Shown: positions 56,106-64,000 of the stretch, piece after piece
Layout: each line of letters begins with the position of its first letter
How positions within the stretch are numbered: position 1 is the first letter of the stretch
DNA from: Niallia circulans
GTDB lineage: Bacteria > Bacillota > Bacilli > Bacillales > Cytobacillaceae
Assembly (NCBI RefSeq): GCF_003726095.1
Contig: NZ_CP026031.1
Location: forward strand, 2,418,001-2,482,000
Reading direction: 5' to 3'
DNA length: 64,000 bases
The notes under the pieces: model-generated
What the model was told of the DNA's origin: nothing
Databases searched by the model: none
The model's input: only the letters and a program-made list of their open reading frames with translations
Position numbers and translations under genes: made by a program

Positions 56106-56876
56106 TTATGGATTTGTTATATAATCAAATATGTTTTTCCCAATCAAAGTAGCTGAGACCAAGACAAATAATATTTTTACATATTTAGACCCTTTTGCAA
56201 TAGCTACTTTAGAGCCAATGTATGCTCCAAAAATCATAGCAATCCCCATCACTATTCCATATAAATAATACACAGAATCATAACATAAAAAAACAATAAG
56301 TGCTGTAAGATTACTTCCAAAGTTAAGAACTTTAGCATTTCCCGCAGATTCGACAAAATCAAATCCCATCAGGAGAAAGGAAAATAAAAAGAACGAACCA
56401 GTTCCTCCTCCTAAAAAACCATCATAGAATCCTATTAATGGTACAATAAATAGAGCAAACAAGAGTTTCTTTTTCGTCATCCCGTTATATGTAGAATGTA
56501 ATCCCCATTCTTTTTTCGTAAGAGTATAAATGGTCACCATAATTAAAACAGCAAGAATCAGCGGCTTTAGTGATTCTGATGGGATTTTTTGTACTACATA
56601 AACTCCAATTGCAGAACCAATAATGGAAAGAGGTAAGAGTTTTGATAGTAACTTTTTATCTGTTTTTCCATTCCTTATAAAAGAGAGCGAGCTTGTTAAT
56701 GAGCCCATAGTGGAAGCAAGTTTATTTGTTCCTAACGCAATCTGTGGCGGAAGTCCTGTGAATAATAGTGCAGGCAATGAGATTAGTCCACCGCCGCCAA
56801 CTACGGAATCAATAAATGCTGCAATAAATCCAGCACCAATTAAAAAGAGTAGCATACCAAGATGTAATTCTTCCAT
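56106..56876 (-). CDS. TauE/SafE-family membrane permease
   Basis: 256 residues with about 8 hydrophobic segments. The duplicated family signature is visible as FIAAFIDSVVGGGGLISLPALL in the first half and IGFYDGFLGGGTGSFFLFSFLL in the second. Members export sulfite, sulfoacetate or similar anions. The substrate cannot be told here. ATG 56876 follows AAGGAGC. Confidence 0.9.
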   Translation of the reverse strand: MEELHLGMLLFLIGAGFIAAFIDSVVGGGGLISLPALLFTGLPPQIALGTNKLASTMGSLTSSLSFIRNGKTDKKLLSKLLPLSIIGSAIGVYVVQKIPSESLKPLILAVLIMVTIYTLTKKEWGLHSTYNGMTKKKLLFALFIVPLIGFYDGFLGGGTGSFFLFSFLLMGFDFVESAGNAKVLNFGSNLTALIVFLCYDSVYYLYGIVMGIAMIFGAYIGSKVAIAKGSKYVKILFVLVSATLIGKNIFDYITNP

Positions 56877-57211
56877 AAAAGCTCCTTACTTTAATTCGTT
56901 TTCCATTCCAACATAAAGCTTAAATCTTTGGTGAAATTTAAATCAGCAGTCTTGAGGTAAAAATAATATATCTTGCACAAACAACTTTGTTAATTATTTA
57001 TTAAGTAAATACTTCTTGTTTTATCTTTACATTATCACATTAAAGAAAAAAGGGAAATTCTTCTTATTTAAAATAAATACAAAATAGTACAAAGTTTTAC
57101 CCTTTTACCCTATAATTATACAGGATATTAGTTTTAGAGCAGTCATATACACATTCTATCTTATTTTATCGCACATATTATTGCTTTTTTTGTGAGAAAG
57201 GACAAAATTCG
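56877..57211. other. TauE-cls divergent intergenic region
   Basis: 335 AT-rich bases. A TATAAT at 57111-57116 is a possible cls -10, without a good -35. No other features seen. Confidence 0.45.
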
Positions 57212-58666
57212 ATGCACATCTATTCAATTGTTTTAAGTGTAATTATTATACTTAATATCATTTTTGCTTTTCTTGTTATCTTCTTCGAAAGAAAAGACCC
57301 TATTGCAACATGGGCATGGCTAATGGTGCTGACCTTTATCCCTATTCTTGGGTTTATCTTATATTTACTTTTCGGACAAAATCTAAGAAATAGAAAACTA
57401 TTTCAATGGGATGGACGAAAAAAACTTGGCATAGAGCCAATATTAGCTTCTCAACTGTTGCAAATAAGTTCAAATCAATTGCGGACAACAAATGAAGTCA
57501 TTAGAAAAAACCAAGATCTTATTTATATGAATTTATTTAATAATGATGCCGTACTTACGGAGAATAATGCTGTTCAGATATTTACAGATGGTCATAAAAA
57601 ATTCGATCAATTATTTGAAGATATCAGAAATGCTAAAAAATCTATTCATTTACAATACTATATTCTGAAGAATGATGGGATCGGCTCAGATCTTATTAGC
57701 TTACTTGTTGAAAAGGCAAAAGAAGGAGTAGAAGTACGCTTATTATATGATGAGCTAGGCTCAAGAACGTTACGTAAAAAAGTTTTTAAAGAGCTGCGGG
57801 CAGCTGGTGGTTTTGTTGAGGTTTTTTTCCCAAGTAAATTTCATCTCATCAATTTACGACTAAATTATCGCAATCATAGAAAGTTAGGAATTATTGACGG
57901 GAAAATCGGCTATATCGGCGGCTTTAATGTTGGCGATGAATACTTAGGACTCCACCCGAAATTTGGATATTGGAGAGATACCCACTTACGGATTGTTGGT
58001 ACAGCTGTCTATGCCATTCAAACACGATTTATTCTTGATTGGAATCAAGCTTCTCATCTCCACGAAATTCAATATTCTCCTGAATATTTTCCTGGTAAGA
58101 TCGAAGAAATTATTGGTAATATCGGCATGCAAATCGTTTCAAGCGGACCTGATTCAGAGTGGGAACAAATTAAAAATGGTTATATAAAAATGATCACATC
58201 GGCAAAAGAAAGTGTTTATATCCAAACACCTTATTTTATTCCTGATGCCAGTTTGCTGGATACCTTGAGAATTGCAGCTCTTTCAGGGATAGACGTTAAA
58301 ATTATGATTCCTAATAAACCGGATCATATGTTTGTTTATTGGGCCACTTATTCTTATATTGGAGAAATGTTAAAAGCAGGGGCAAAGATTTATATATATG
58401 AAAATGGATTCATCCATGCAAAAACTATTTTAGTCGATCGGAAAATCGCTTCAGTCGGAACGGCTAATATCGATATGAGAAGCTTTCGACTTAACTTTGA
58501 AGTAAATGCCTTTATTTATAGTGAACAGATTGCTAATGAACTAACAGAGGATTTCTTAAAGGACATGGACTTATCCACAAATTTAACTGCCGACCAATAT
58601 TCAAAAAGGTCCTTATGGATTCGTTTCAAAGAATCATTTTCAAGGCTTCTTAGTCCACTTTTATAG
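57212..58666 (+). CDS. cls: cardiolipin synthase
   Basis: Membrane enzyme joining two phosphatidylglycerols to cardiolipin. Two N-terminal TM segments (about 3-24 and 35-55), then two phospholipase-D HKD motifs: HRKLGIIDG at about 222 and HAKTILVDR at about 402, with GSxN-type partners (GGFNVGDEY and GTANIDMRS). Length 484, normal. ATG 57212 follows AAAGGAC. B. subtilis has ClsA, YwjE and YwiE; which this corresponds to cannot be told. Confidence 0.94.
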   Translation: MHIYSIVLSVIIILNIIFAFLVIFFERKDPIATWAWLMVLTFIPILGFILYLLFGQNLRNRKLFQWDGRKKLGIEPILASQLLQISSNQLRTTNEVIRKNQDLIYMNLFNNDAVLTENNAVQIFTDGHKKFDQLFEDIRNAKKSIHLQYYILKNDGIGSDLISLLVEKAKEGVEVRLLYDELGSRTLRKKVFKELRAAGGFVEVFFPSKFHLINLRLNYRNHRKLGIIDGKIGYIGGFNVGDEYLGLHPKFGYWRDTHLRIVGTAVYAIQTRFILDWNQASHLHEIQYSPEYFPGKIEEIIGNIGMQIVSSGPDSEWEQIKNGYIKMITSAKESVYIQTPYFIPDASLLDTLRIAALSGIDVKIMIPNKPDHMFVYWATYSYIGEMLKAGAKIYIYENGFIHAKTILVDRKIASVGTANIDMRSFRLNFEVNAFIYSEQIANELTEDFLKDMDLSTNLTADQYSKRSLWIRFKESFSRLLSPLL

Positions 58667-58717
58667 AGCTTAAAATTTGGTTATGATGTTTTAAAGATAA
58701 ATTTATTTTATGAATAA

Positions 58718-58790
58718 AAAACCCAAACAATATACGGAATTTTTCATTAACGTTTCCGTACAATTGTTTGGGTTTCTATTTGGTTGGAAT
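58718..58790. terminator. bidirectional terminator between cls and luxS, related to the intergenic repeat
   Basis: AAACCCAAACAATATACGGAA / TTCCGTACAATTGTTTGGGTT (about 20 bp, one or two mismatches). The adjoining TTTGGTTGGAATATTTATTT matches, in reverse, the left end of copy B after its TTTCAACCAAAT, so it looks like an isolated stem 0. Confidence 0.8.
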
Positions 58791-58806
58791 ATTTATTTCT
58801 TTATTA

Positions 58807-59280
58807 TTAAGCAAAAACCTGTTTTAATTCTTCTTTATCTTTGCTTAACCAGAAATTCATCAGCTTTTTTGCACCTTCTAAATCATGAAGTTTTGCTTGA
58901 CCGCATTGTGTTTCATTAGCTGCTGGAATTTCAGTAATTTCAATTGCTGTTTTCATCGTTGCCTCTAATAAATCGATAATTTCTTCAACGGTTGGTTCCC
59001 CACTTACAACTAAATAGTAGCCAGTCTGGCAGCCCATTGGTGAAATATCAATAATATCAAAATGATTGTACTTCTCTACATGTGCGCGTAAATTAAAGGC
59101 AAGTAGATGCTCTAACGTATGAATAACATCTGGCTTCATTGCCTGCTTATTTGGCTGGCAGAAACGAATATCGTATTTATTAACTACTCCATCACTACCA
59201 ACTTTGTGTACACCACAATGTCTTACATATGGGGCTTTTACGGCAGTATGATCTAATTCAAAACTTTCAACTGAAGGCAT
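58807..59280 (-). CDS. luxS: S-ribosylhomocysteine lyase (LuxS)
   Basis: Splits S-ribosylhomocysteine to homocysteine and DPD, the AI-2 precursor, recycling the product of SAM methylations. Iron-binding His54 and His58 in HTLEHLL, with Glu57 as base; GCQTGYY carries the catalytic Cys and the last metal Cys lies in [16 protein letters not shown]. Length 157, normal. ATG 59280 follows AAAGGGAGA. Confidence 0.97.
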   Translation of the reverse strand: MPSVESFELDHTAVKAPYVRHCGVHKVGSDGVVNKYDIRFCQPNKQAMKPDVIHTLEHLLAFNLRAHVEKYNHFDIIDISPMGCQTGYYLVVSGEPTVEEIIDLLEATMKTAIEITEIPAANETQCGQAKLHDLEGAKKLMNFWLSKDKEELKQVFA

Positions 59281-59396
59281 AAAGTCATCTCCCTTTCTTC
59301 TTCTATCTCTATTATATCTAAAAAACCGAGTAATTTCATCAACTTAATATATATAATATTTTCCCAGTGGGAATTTTGTGTTAGATAGTGATTACT

Positions 59397-59425
59397 TTTA
59401 CTCCTCTCTCCACCCATGTTATACT
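59397..59425 (+). promoter_or_regulatory. candidate promoter of yidD
   Basis: TTTACT, 17 bases, TATACT preceded by TGT (extended -10), 30 bases before the yidD ATG. Sequence match only. Confidence 0.4.
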
Positions 59426-59454
59426 ACATGCAAAGAAGGAGAGGACATAGCATA

Positions 59455-59712
59455 ATGAAACACATCTTTTTATTTATTATCCAATTTTACCGCAAAGTAA
59501 TTTCTCCTATAAAGCCGCCAACTTGCCGTTTTTATCCAACTTGCTCTAGTTATGGCTTAGAAGCGATTCAAAGATTTGGCGCTTTTAAAGGAGGATACTT
59601 AACCATTAAACGAATTCTTAAATGTCATCCCTTTCATCCAGGTGGTCTGGATCCAGTACCAGAAGATTGGCACTGTAGAAATCATCATCATTCATCAAAA
59701 GAAAAACATTAA
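59455..59712 (+). CDS. yidD: membrane protein insertion efficiency factor YidD (YtjA)
   Basis: 85 residues. Family pattern [32 protein letters not shown] (seen in parts) with the conserved Cys pair, and the C-terminal [13 protein letters not shown]. It helps membrane protein insertion with YidC. ATG 59455 has AAGGAGAGG upstream; earlier in-frame starts lack a site. It converges on ytiB with a 4-base overlap of stop codons. Confidence 0.93.
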   Translation: MKHIFLFIIQFYRKVISPIKPPTCRFYPTCSSYGLEAIQRFGAFKGGYLTIKRILKCHPFHPGGLDPVPEDWHCRNHHHSSKEKH

Positions 59713-60266
59713 TAACCGTCTATTACCAAGTCTAATTTTCCAGTCTTTGGATCAATCACTAACCCATGAACTGGAACACCACTTGGCAATAGCGGATGCC
59801 TTTTAATCATTTCTACACTATGGGTAACACTATCTGATACAGAATCAAAACCTGTTAACCATTTTTCTAGATTAATACCAGAATGTTGTAAAGTTGCAAA
59901 TGTTTCGTCTGAAATGCCTCTTTCTTTCATTTTTTCCACCATGCTATCTGAATGCAAAGCACTCATTCCACAGTCATGATGACCTATTACCATTACTTCA
60001 TCAGCTTGCAGCTCATACACTGCAACCAAAATACTTCGCATAATACTTCCAAATGGATGCACAACTACAGCACCTGCATTTTTTATAATTTTCACATCTC
60101 CGTTAGAAAGATTCAATGCTTGTGGCAAAAGTTCTAACAATCTTGTATCCATACAAGTTAGAATCACCATTTTTTTATTGGGAAATTTACCTGTAATAAA
60201 TTTTTCATATTTTTGTTCCCTTACAAATTCCTCATTATAGACTAACATATCTTGTAATAGGCTCAT
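59709..60266 (-). CDS. ytiB: beta-carbonic anhydrase YtiB
   Basis: Interconverts CO2 and bicarbonate with zinc. Ligands Cys38 (CMDTR, with the Asp40-Arg42 dyad), His96 and Cys99 (GHHDCG) are present. Length 186, the YtiB type. ATG 60266 follows AAGGAGTG; the frame extends 34 codons upstream without a ribosome site and is rejected. No terminator precedes the convergent yidD. Confidence 0.94.
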   Translation of the reverse strand: MSLLQDMLVYNEEFVREQKYEKFITGKFPNKKMVILTCMDTRLLELLPQALNLSNGDVKIIKNAGAVVVHPFGSIMRSILVAVYELQADEVMVIGHHDCGMSALHSDSMVEKMKERGISDETFATLQHSGINLEKWLTGFDSVSDSVTHSVEMIKRHPLLPSGVPVHGLVIDPKTGKLDLVIDGY

Positions 60267-60556
60267 TTTTGCACTCCTTAAAAAATTCAATTCATAAAAT
60301 ACAAATAATTTCTGTTTTAAAGAAAGAGTCTCCTTATTAATAGTAATGAAAATTTGCATAATATACAAATTTGAAATACATGATACTTTCCAACATTGGT
60401 ACTTCTTTTCATTCGCCCTGTGTATGTAATTCCTCCAACCTTCTAATACTAAGGTACAATGGGACTGTTATCAGTTTCATTGCATCCTATGTGCAAATCG
60501 AAGACATCTTCTAAAAAGACTTTTGATAAATAACTTAAGAAAAGGAGTGGTATTCT

Positions 60557-60721
60557 ATGGCAAAAGACGTTCTTTGTGAAGTAAGGAATTGTACTTTTTG
60601 GGAAAAAGGAAACCGTTGCGGAGCCGACCAAATTTATGTTGTAAGTAATGTGGGAAAACATGCGGATACGAGTTATGAAACAGATTGTAAAACATTTGAA
60701 CCTGAAAATAGCTTAAGCTAA
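60557..60721 (+). CDS. DUF1540 small cysteine protein
   Basis: 54 residues beginning MAKDVLCEVRNCTFW. Four Cys (residues 7, 12, 20 and 42) fit the DUF1540 pattern, which may bind zinc; function unknown. ATG 60557 has AAAGGAGTGG about 7 bases upstream. Too short for many gene finders. Followed by a strong terminator. Confidence 0.85.
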   Translation: MAKDVLCEVRNCTFWEKGNRCGADQIYVVSNVGKHADTSYETDCKTFEPENSLS

Positions 60722-60737
60722 AATTTATGGAAATGAA

Positions 60738-60780
60738 AAAGGAATCCCACTCAAAACTACTAGGGATTCCCTTCCTTTTT
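60738..60780. terminator. bidirectional terminator between DUF1540 and FAD oxidoreductase genes
   Basis: AAAGGAATCCC / GGGATTCCCTT with a 14-base loop and TTTTT on the plus strand. Confidence 0.88.
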
Positions 60781-61982
60781 TATCTATCCAATTGTACCAA
60801 ATCAGCATCAGGGTGCTTCCCCTTTATTATTAAATCCTTTAGTATGTTCGAACCGAAAGCACTGTAAACAGTACCATTTCCTCCAAATCCTAAACAATAA
60901 TATAAATTCTTATGTTGCGGATGTTCACCAATAAAAGGAATTCCATCTTTTGATTCCCCAAATGTTGCGCCATATACATAGTCAGCTTTTAGTTGCAAAT
61001 GGGGAAAATGCTCTTTAATACGAACTAATAATCTATCCGCATATAGTTGCAAAATCTGTTCATCTCTTGGCGCTTCCCTTGCTTCTTCGTCTAAACCACC
61101 CGCTATTATCCTTCCATTCGGAGTTGTTCGCATATAGAAATACGGACGCTTTGTTTCCCAAATTAAACATCGATCCTCCCAATGTGGAAAAGAGGAGACC
61201 GGATTCGTTACGATTGCAAACGTTCTATTTATTTTTGTAGGTATGTCTATTGCAAAGTTATCCAAATCGTACCCAGTTGCATACACGACATGCTTGGCCT
61301 GTATACTTGAATCGCCGTTGTTAAACAACCAGCAGCCATCTTTATTCTGAGGCTTTGAAACTTCTGTGTTTTCAAAAACTTGAACATTGCTCTTTTGTGC
61401 AACCTCTTTTATTAAGGAAATTACAAACCTTTCTGGGTTCACTTCTGCGTCCCCACTTGTTTTTATTGCAGCATGTTTATTAAATCCATATACTTTATAA
61501 ATCATATCCTTTTCTAAAAATTCTACTGGGAATTTATACTTTTGAAGCATCTCATATTCTTTTCTTAGAGAAAGTACGTCAGCATCTGTACTTGCGTAAT
61601 ATAAGCTTTGTCTATTTACAAATTGGACATCTTCGTGTAAGGAACTTGCGATACTTTTCAATTCCTCCATCCCATTAAAACATAATTTGTAAAATCGAAC
61701 TGCGTCTTCTTCCCCAATACTTTCTGCAAAGGAATGCAGCATTTTATCATTAGAATACTGCAATAGCCCTGTGTTGGCAGCAGAGCTTCCATTGCCAACA
61801 CTACCTTTATCCACAAGAATCACCTGAAGCGATTCCTTTGCAAGCATATAGGTTAATAAGGCCCCTGACATTCCAGCTCCTATTATAAGCACATCACAAG
61901 TAACATGATTATTCAACTTTGGATAAACGGGTCTTTCCTGAACCGTTGTTGGCCAATATAATGATCCATGATATAAGCTCAT
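60780..61982 (-). CDS. FAD-dependent oxidoreductase (DAO/OrdL-like)
   Basis: 400 residues. The Rossmann FAD motif CDVLIIGAGMSGALLTYMLA is about 30 residues from the start, then VDKGSVGNGSSAANTGLL, RMxTT-type substrate-side strands, and the C-terminal GFGGNGTVYSAFGSNIL that closes on FAD. It belongs to the DAO family (glycine oxidase, gamma-glutamylputrescine oxidase and relatives); substrate unknown. ATG 61982 follows AGAAGTG; an upstream ATG at 62030 has no site. It occupies the position of menC after menE in B. subtilis. Confidence 0.87.
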   Translation of the reverse strand: MSLYHGSLYWPTTVQERPVYPKLNNHVTCDVLIIGAGMSGALLTYMLAKESLQVILVDKGSVGNGSSAANTGLLQYSNDKMLHSFAESIGEEDAVRFYKLCFNGMEELKSIASSLHEDVQFVNRQSLYYASTDADVLSLRKEYEMLQKYKFPVEFLEKDMIYKVYGFNKHAAIKTSGDAEVNPERFVISLIKEVAQKSNVQVFENTEVSKPQNKDGCWLFNNGDSSIQAKHVVYATGYDLDNFAIDIPTKINRTFAIVTNPVSSFPHWEDRCLIWETKRPYFYMRTTPNGRIIAGGLDEEAREAPRDEQILQLYADRLLVRIKEHFPHLQLKADYVYGATFGESKDGIPFIGEHPQHKNLYYCLGFGGNGTVYSAFGSNILKDLIIKGKHPDADLVQLDR

Positions 61983-62043
61983 ACGTACACTTCTTTCATT
62001 GAATTTTTTCACTAGTAGGCACAACATCATGAACTAGCTAAAA

Positions 62044-63519
62044 TTACAAAGAAAAGTCCGATTTTTCCTCTATCCATTTTCTTAATTCTCTTCTGACTAT
62101 TTTTCCTGAGGCATTGCGTGGGACTTCTGATATAAAAAATACTCTTTTGGGGATTTTATATTTTGCTAGAACATTTGTACATTGTTCGATAATTGTATTC
62201 TCTTGTATTCTTTCATCTGTTACGATAAACGCAATCGGTACTTGCCCCCATTTTTCATCTGGAACTCCAATCACTGCCGCTTCTTTTATCCCGTTCATTT
62301 CATTCAGTACAGCTTCGACTTCTGCTGGATAAACATTTTCACCACCCGAAATAATTAAGTCAGACCGTCTATCTAACACATAGAGAAATCCTTCAGAATC
62401 TATATACCCTATATCTCCTGTAAAAAACCAGCCATCTTGTAAATGATTCTCTTTATTTAAATAGCCTTTTGATACATTTGGTCCACACACTTTAATTTCG
62501 CCTATCTCATTTGATCCTAAACAATGTCCTGCTTGATTAACAATTTGTAATTGGGCGGGAAACAGTGGCTTTCCGGCTGAACCTATTTTTCTAATACTGT
62601 CCTCTGGCGAGAGGGTGACAATTTGTGAGGCAGTTTCCGTCATTCCATATGAATAATAAACAGAAATCCCTTTATTCATACATCGAGTCAGCAGTTCTAC
62701 TGAGGCTGGTCCCCCACCTAAAAGCATATACCGGAAATAGGGTGGAAACTTATCATGAGCTGCCTTTTCAATTCGCTCTAGCATCGTGGTGACAACCGAT
62801 ATAATCGTTACTTTTTCTTTCGATAAATCCTCTAATACCCTCTTTACATCAAAGGAATCATGTAAAACGACTTTCATCCCATAAATGATACTTCTCATTA
62901 AAATCGAATATCCGCTGATATGAAATAATGGGACTGTACATAACCAGGTATCCTTTTCATATAGGCCTGCATTCAACGTATTTCCCACGGCACTCCACCA
63001 GTGATTACCGTAAGATTGAATAACTCCCTTGGGAAGTCCGGTTGTTCCTGATGTATACATTATCGTACAAGTTTCCTCTAATGACACTTGATCCTTTTCT
63101 ATTGGCTCTATGTAGGTACTTTCTGTTATATTTTCTTTATAAAATACAGTCAATTCTTTCTCTTCTTCAAGCACAGCTACCTTCTCTTTAAACGCTTCTT
63201 CTGAGATTAAATAGGAAACTTTCGCATCGTTTATTTGATAAGCCATTTCTTTCGCTGTTAAGCGATTATTAAGAAGGACTGCCTTTGCTCCAATAATTTG
63301 CATAGCAAATAAGTGCAGTACAGTTTCTAAATCACTTTTAACAAGAAACCCCACATAATCTGTGTCCTTTACTCCAATGGCCGACCAAATCCCTGCACGG
63401 TAATAAGCCTTTTCATATAATTCTTTAAATGTTAGTCTTTCTTCTTTAAATACAATTGCCTCTCTATCTGGTGTTAAATGCGCTCTATTTTTAATAAAAT
63501 TCGGAAGTATTTCTGTCAT
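62044..63519 (-). CDS. menE: o-succinylbenzoate--CoA ligase
   Basis: Activates o-succinylbenzoate to its CoA ester in menaquinone synthesis. ANL-superfamily motifs: TIMYTSGTTGLPKGV (P-loop-like, about 154-168), YYSYGMTETASQI, TGDIGY and YVLDRRSDLIISGGENVYPAEVE, with C-terminal Lys in NASGKIVRRELRK. Length 491. ATG 63519 follows AGAGGGA. It lies downstream of menB on the same strand, with a stem-loop between. Confidence 0.94.
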   Translation of the reverse strand: MTEILPNFIKNRAHLTPDREAIVFKEERLTFKELYEKAYYRAGIWSAIGVKDTDYVGFLVKSDLETVLHLFAMQIIGAKAVLLNNRLTAKEMAYQINDAKVSYLISEEAFKEKVAVLEEEKELTVFYKENITESTYIEPIEKDQVSLEETCTIMYTSGTTGLPKGVIQSYGNHWWSAVGNTLNAGLYEKDTWLCTVPLFHISGYSILMRSIIYGMKVVLHDSFDVKRVLEDLSKEKVTIISVVTTMLERIEKAAHDKFPPYFRYMLLGGGPASVELLTRCMNKGISVYYSYGMTETASQIVTLSPEDSIRKIGSAGKPLFPAQLQIVNQAGHCLGSNEIGEIKVCGPNVSKGYLNKENHLQDGWFFTGDIGYIDSEGFLYVLDRRSDLIISGGENVYPAEVEAVLNEMNGIKEAAVIGVPDEKWGQVPIAFIVTDERIQENTIIEQCTNVLAKYKIPKRVFFISEVPRNASGKIVRRELRKWIEEKSDFSL

Positions 63520-63547
63520 AATTTATTATCCCTCTTTTCTATACAAA

Positions 63548-63613
63548 CAAAGGTGACACTATTATTAGCATGTCCATTAAAACACCATTGCTAAAAACGA
63601 GTGTCACCCTTGT
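63548..63613 (-). terminator. stem-loop between menB and menE
   Basis: AAAGGTGACACT / AGTGTCACCCTT (12 bp, one mismatch) with an inner TTAGCA/TGCTAA pair. On the minus strand the following bases are GTTTG, a poor T run, so it may act as an attenuator or an mRNA-stability structure. Confidence 0.55.
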
Positions 63614-63684
63614 ATCTATTAATTAATATGAATGAATTGCGATTCCATCTCTTGGATAGCTAACTTTTCATTCATCCTTTTCCA

Positions 63685-64000
63685 TTAAGGAAAACGCGGG
63701 AATTGTCCAAAATCAGGTTTGCGTTTTTCCTTAAAGGAATCTCTTCCTTCTTTTGCTTCATCTGTTGTATAGTAAAGCAAAGTTGCATCACCAGCAAATT
63801 GCTGTATACCAGCTAAACCATCTGTATCTGCATTAAAGGCAGCTTTTAGGAAACGAAGGGCAGTTGGACTTTTCTCTAAAATCTCCTCACACCATTTAAT
63901 CGTCTCTTCTTCTACCTTTTCTAACGGTACTACCGTATTTACTAATCCCATATCTAGTGCTTCTTGGGCATTATATTGACGGCATAAGAACCAAATTTCC
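63685..64000 (-). CDS. menB: 1,4-dihydroxy-2-naphthoyl-CoA synthase (C-terminal part)
   Basis: Crotonase-fold enzyme that closes the naphthoquinone ring. Only the last 104 codons are in the window: [18 protein letters not shown], then [19 protein letters not shown] and the typical MenB ending [11 protein letters not shown]. The frame is open to the window edge, so the gene continues beyond it. menE follows, as in the B. subtilis men operon. Confidence 0.95.
   Translation of the reverse strand, partial: EIWFLCRQYNAQEALDMGLVNTVVPLEKVEEETIKWCEEILEKSPTALRFLKAAFNADTDGLAGIQQFAGDATLLYYTTDEAKEGRDSFKEKRKPDFGQFPRFP

Noticed and set aside
1..64000. tRNA, rRNA, CRISPR arrays or prophage genes
   Set aside because: None of their signatures was seen on either strand.

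Overview
The window is chromosomal DNA of a low-GC, spore-forming member of the Bacillaceae. Supporting signs are AGGAGG-type ribosome binding sites, frequent TTG/GTG starts, a T-box upstream of leuS and a SAM-I riboswitch upstream of metK. It also carries a monothiol bacilliredoxin (ytxJ), the sporulation gene cse60, ccpA, and long runs of gene order like the 'yt' region of Bacillus subtilis. Differences from B. subtilis suggest another genus, perhaps close to Niallia or Cytobacillus; that placement is inference.

Layout. 1-8.3 kb: a class A penicillin-binding protein, ccpA, aroA and a long FtsA-like protein. 8.3-20.9 kb: ytxJ/ytxH/ytxG, ampS, murC, sftA, ytpQ, ytpP, a DUF84 NTPase, an M42 aminopeptidase, ytzB and trmB. 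21-34.7 kb: ytzH, ytmP, the ytlP-ytlQ-amyX cluster, pepV-dat, a Nudix gene, ytzE, an RsuA-type pseudouridine synthase, the lipid II flippase ytgP/murJ, ytfP and cse60. 35-44 kb: ytwF, leuS with its T-box, then an accessory stretch with a GNAT gene, nanE, two decayed genes (a Gfo/Idh/MocA oxidoreductase and the SIS domain of an RpiR-type regulator), an amidase, a phosphatase and an MFS transporter. 43.9-64 kb: ytzC, ytqA-ytqB, ytpA-ytpB, a membrane-anchored C39-like peptidase, asnB, metK, ytmB, ytmA, ytkD, a TauE-type permease, cls, luxS, yidD, ytiB, a DUF1540 gene, an FAD oxidoreductase, menE and the 3' part of menB.

Most genes are core housekeeping: envelope synthesis (PBP, murC, MurJ), chromosome segregation (sftA), tRNA modification (trmB, ytqA/ytqB), methionine/SAM metabolism (metK, luxS), carbon control (ccpA), glycogen/pullulan use (amyX) and menaquinone synthesis (menB, menE). 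No phage, insertion sequence, CRISPR array, tRNA or rRNA gene was seen.

The most unusual structure is a family of about 500-bp intergenic repeats. Two full copies (17926-18419 and, inverted, 46149-46648) and one internally deleted copy (2992-3293) share terminal inverted repeats, a terminator-like hairpin at one end and two large nested palindromes. Two short hairpins (20122-20210 and 58718-58790) look like relics of the same family. Second in interest are the two pseudogenes flanking nanE/GNAT, which read as a decaying amino-sugar locus, and the repeated C-terminal extension of the FtsA-like protein.
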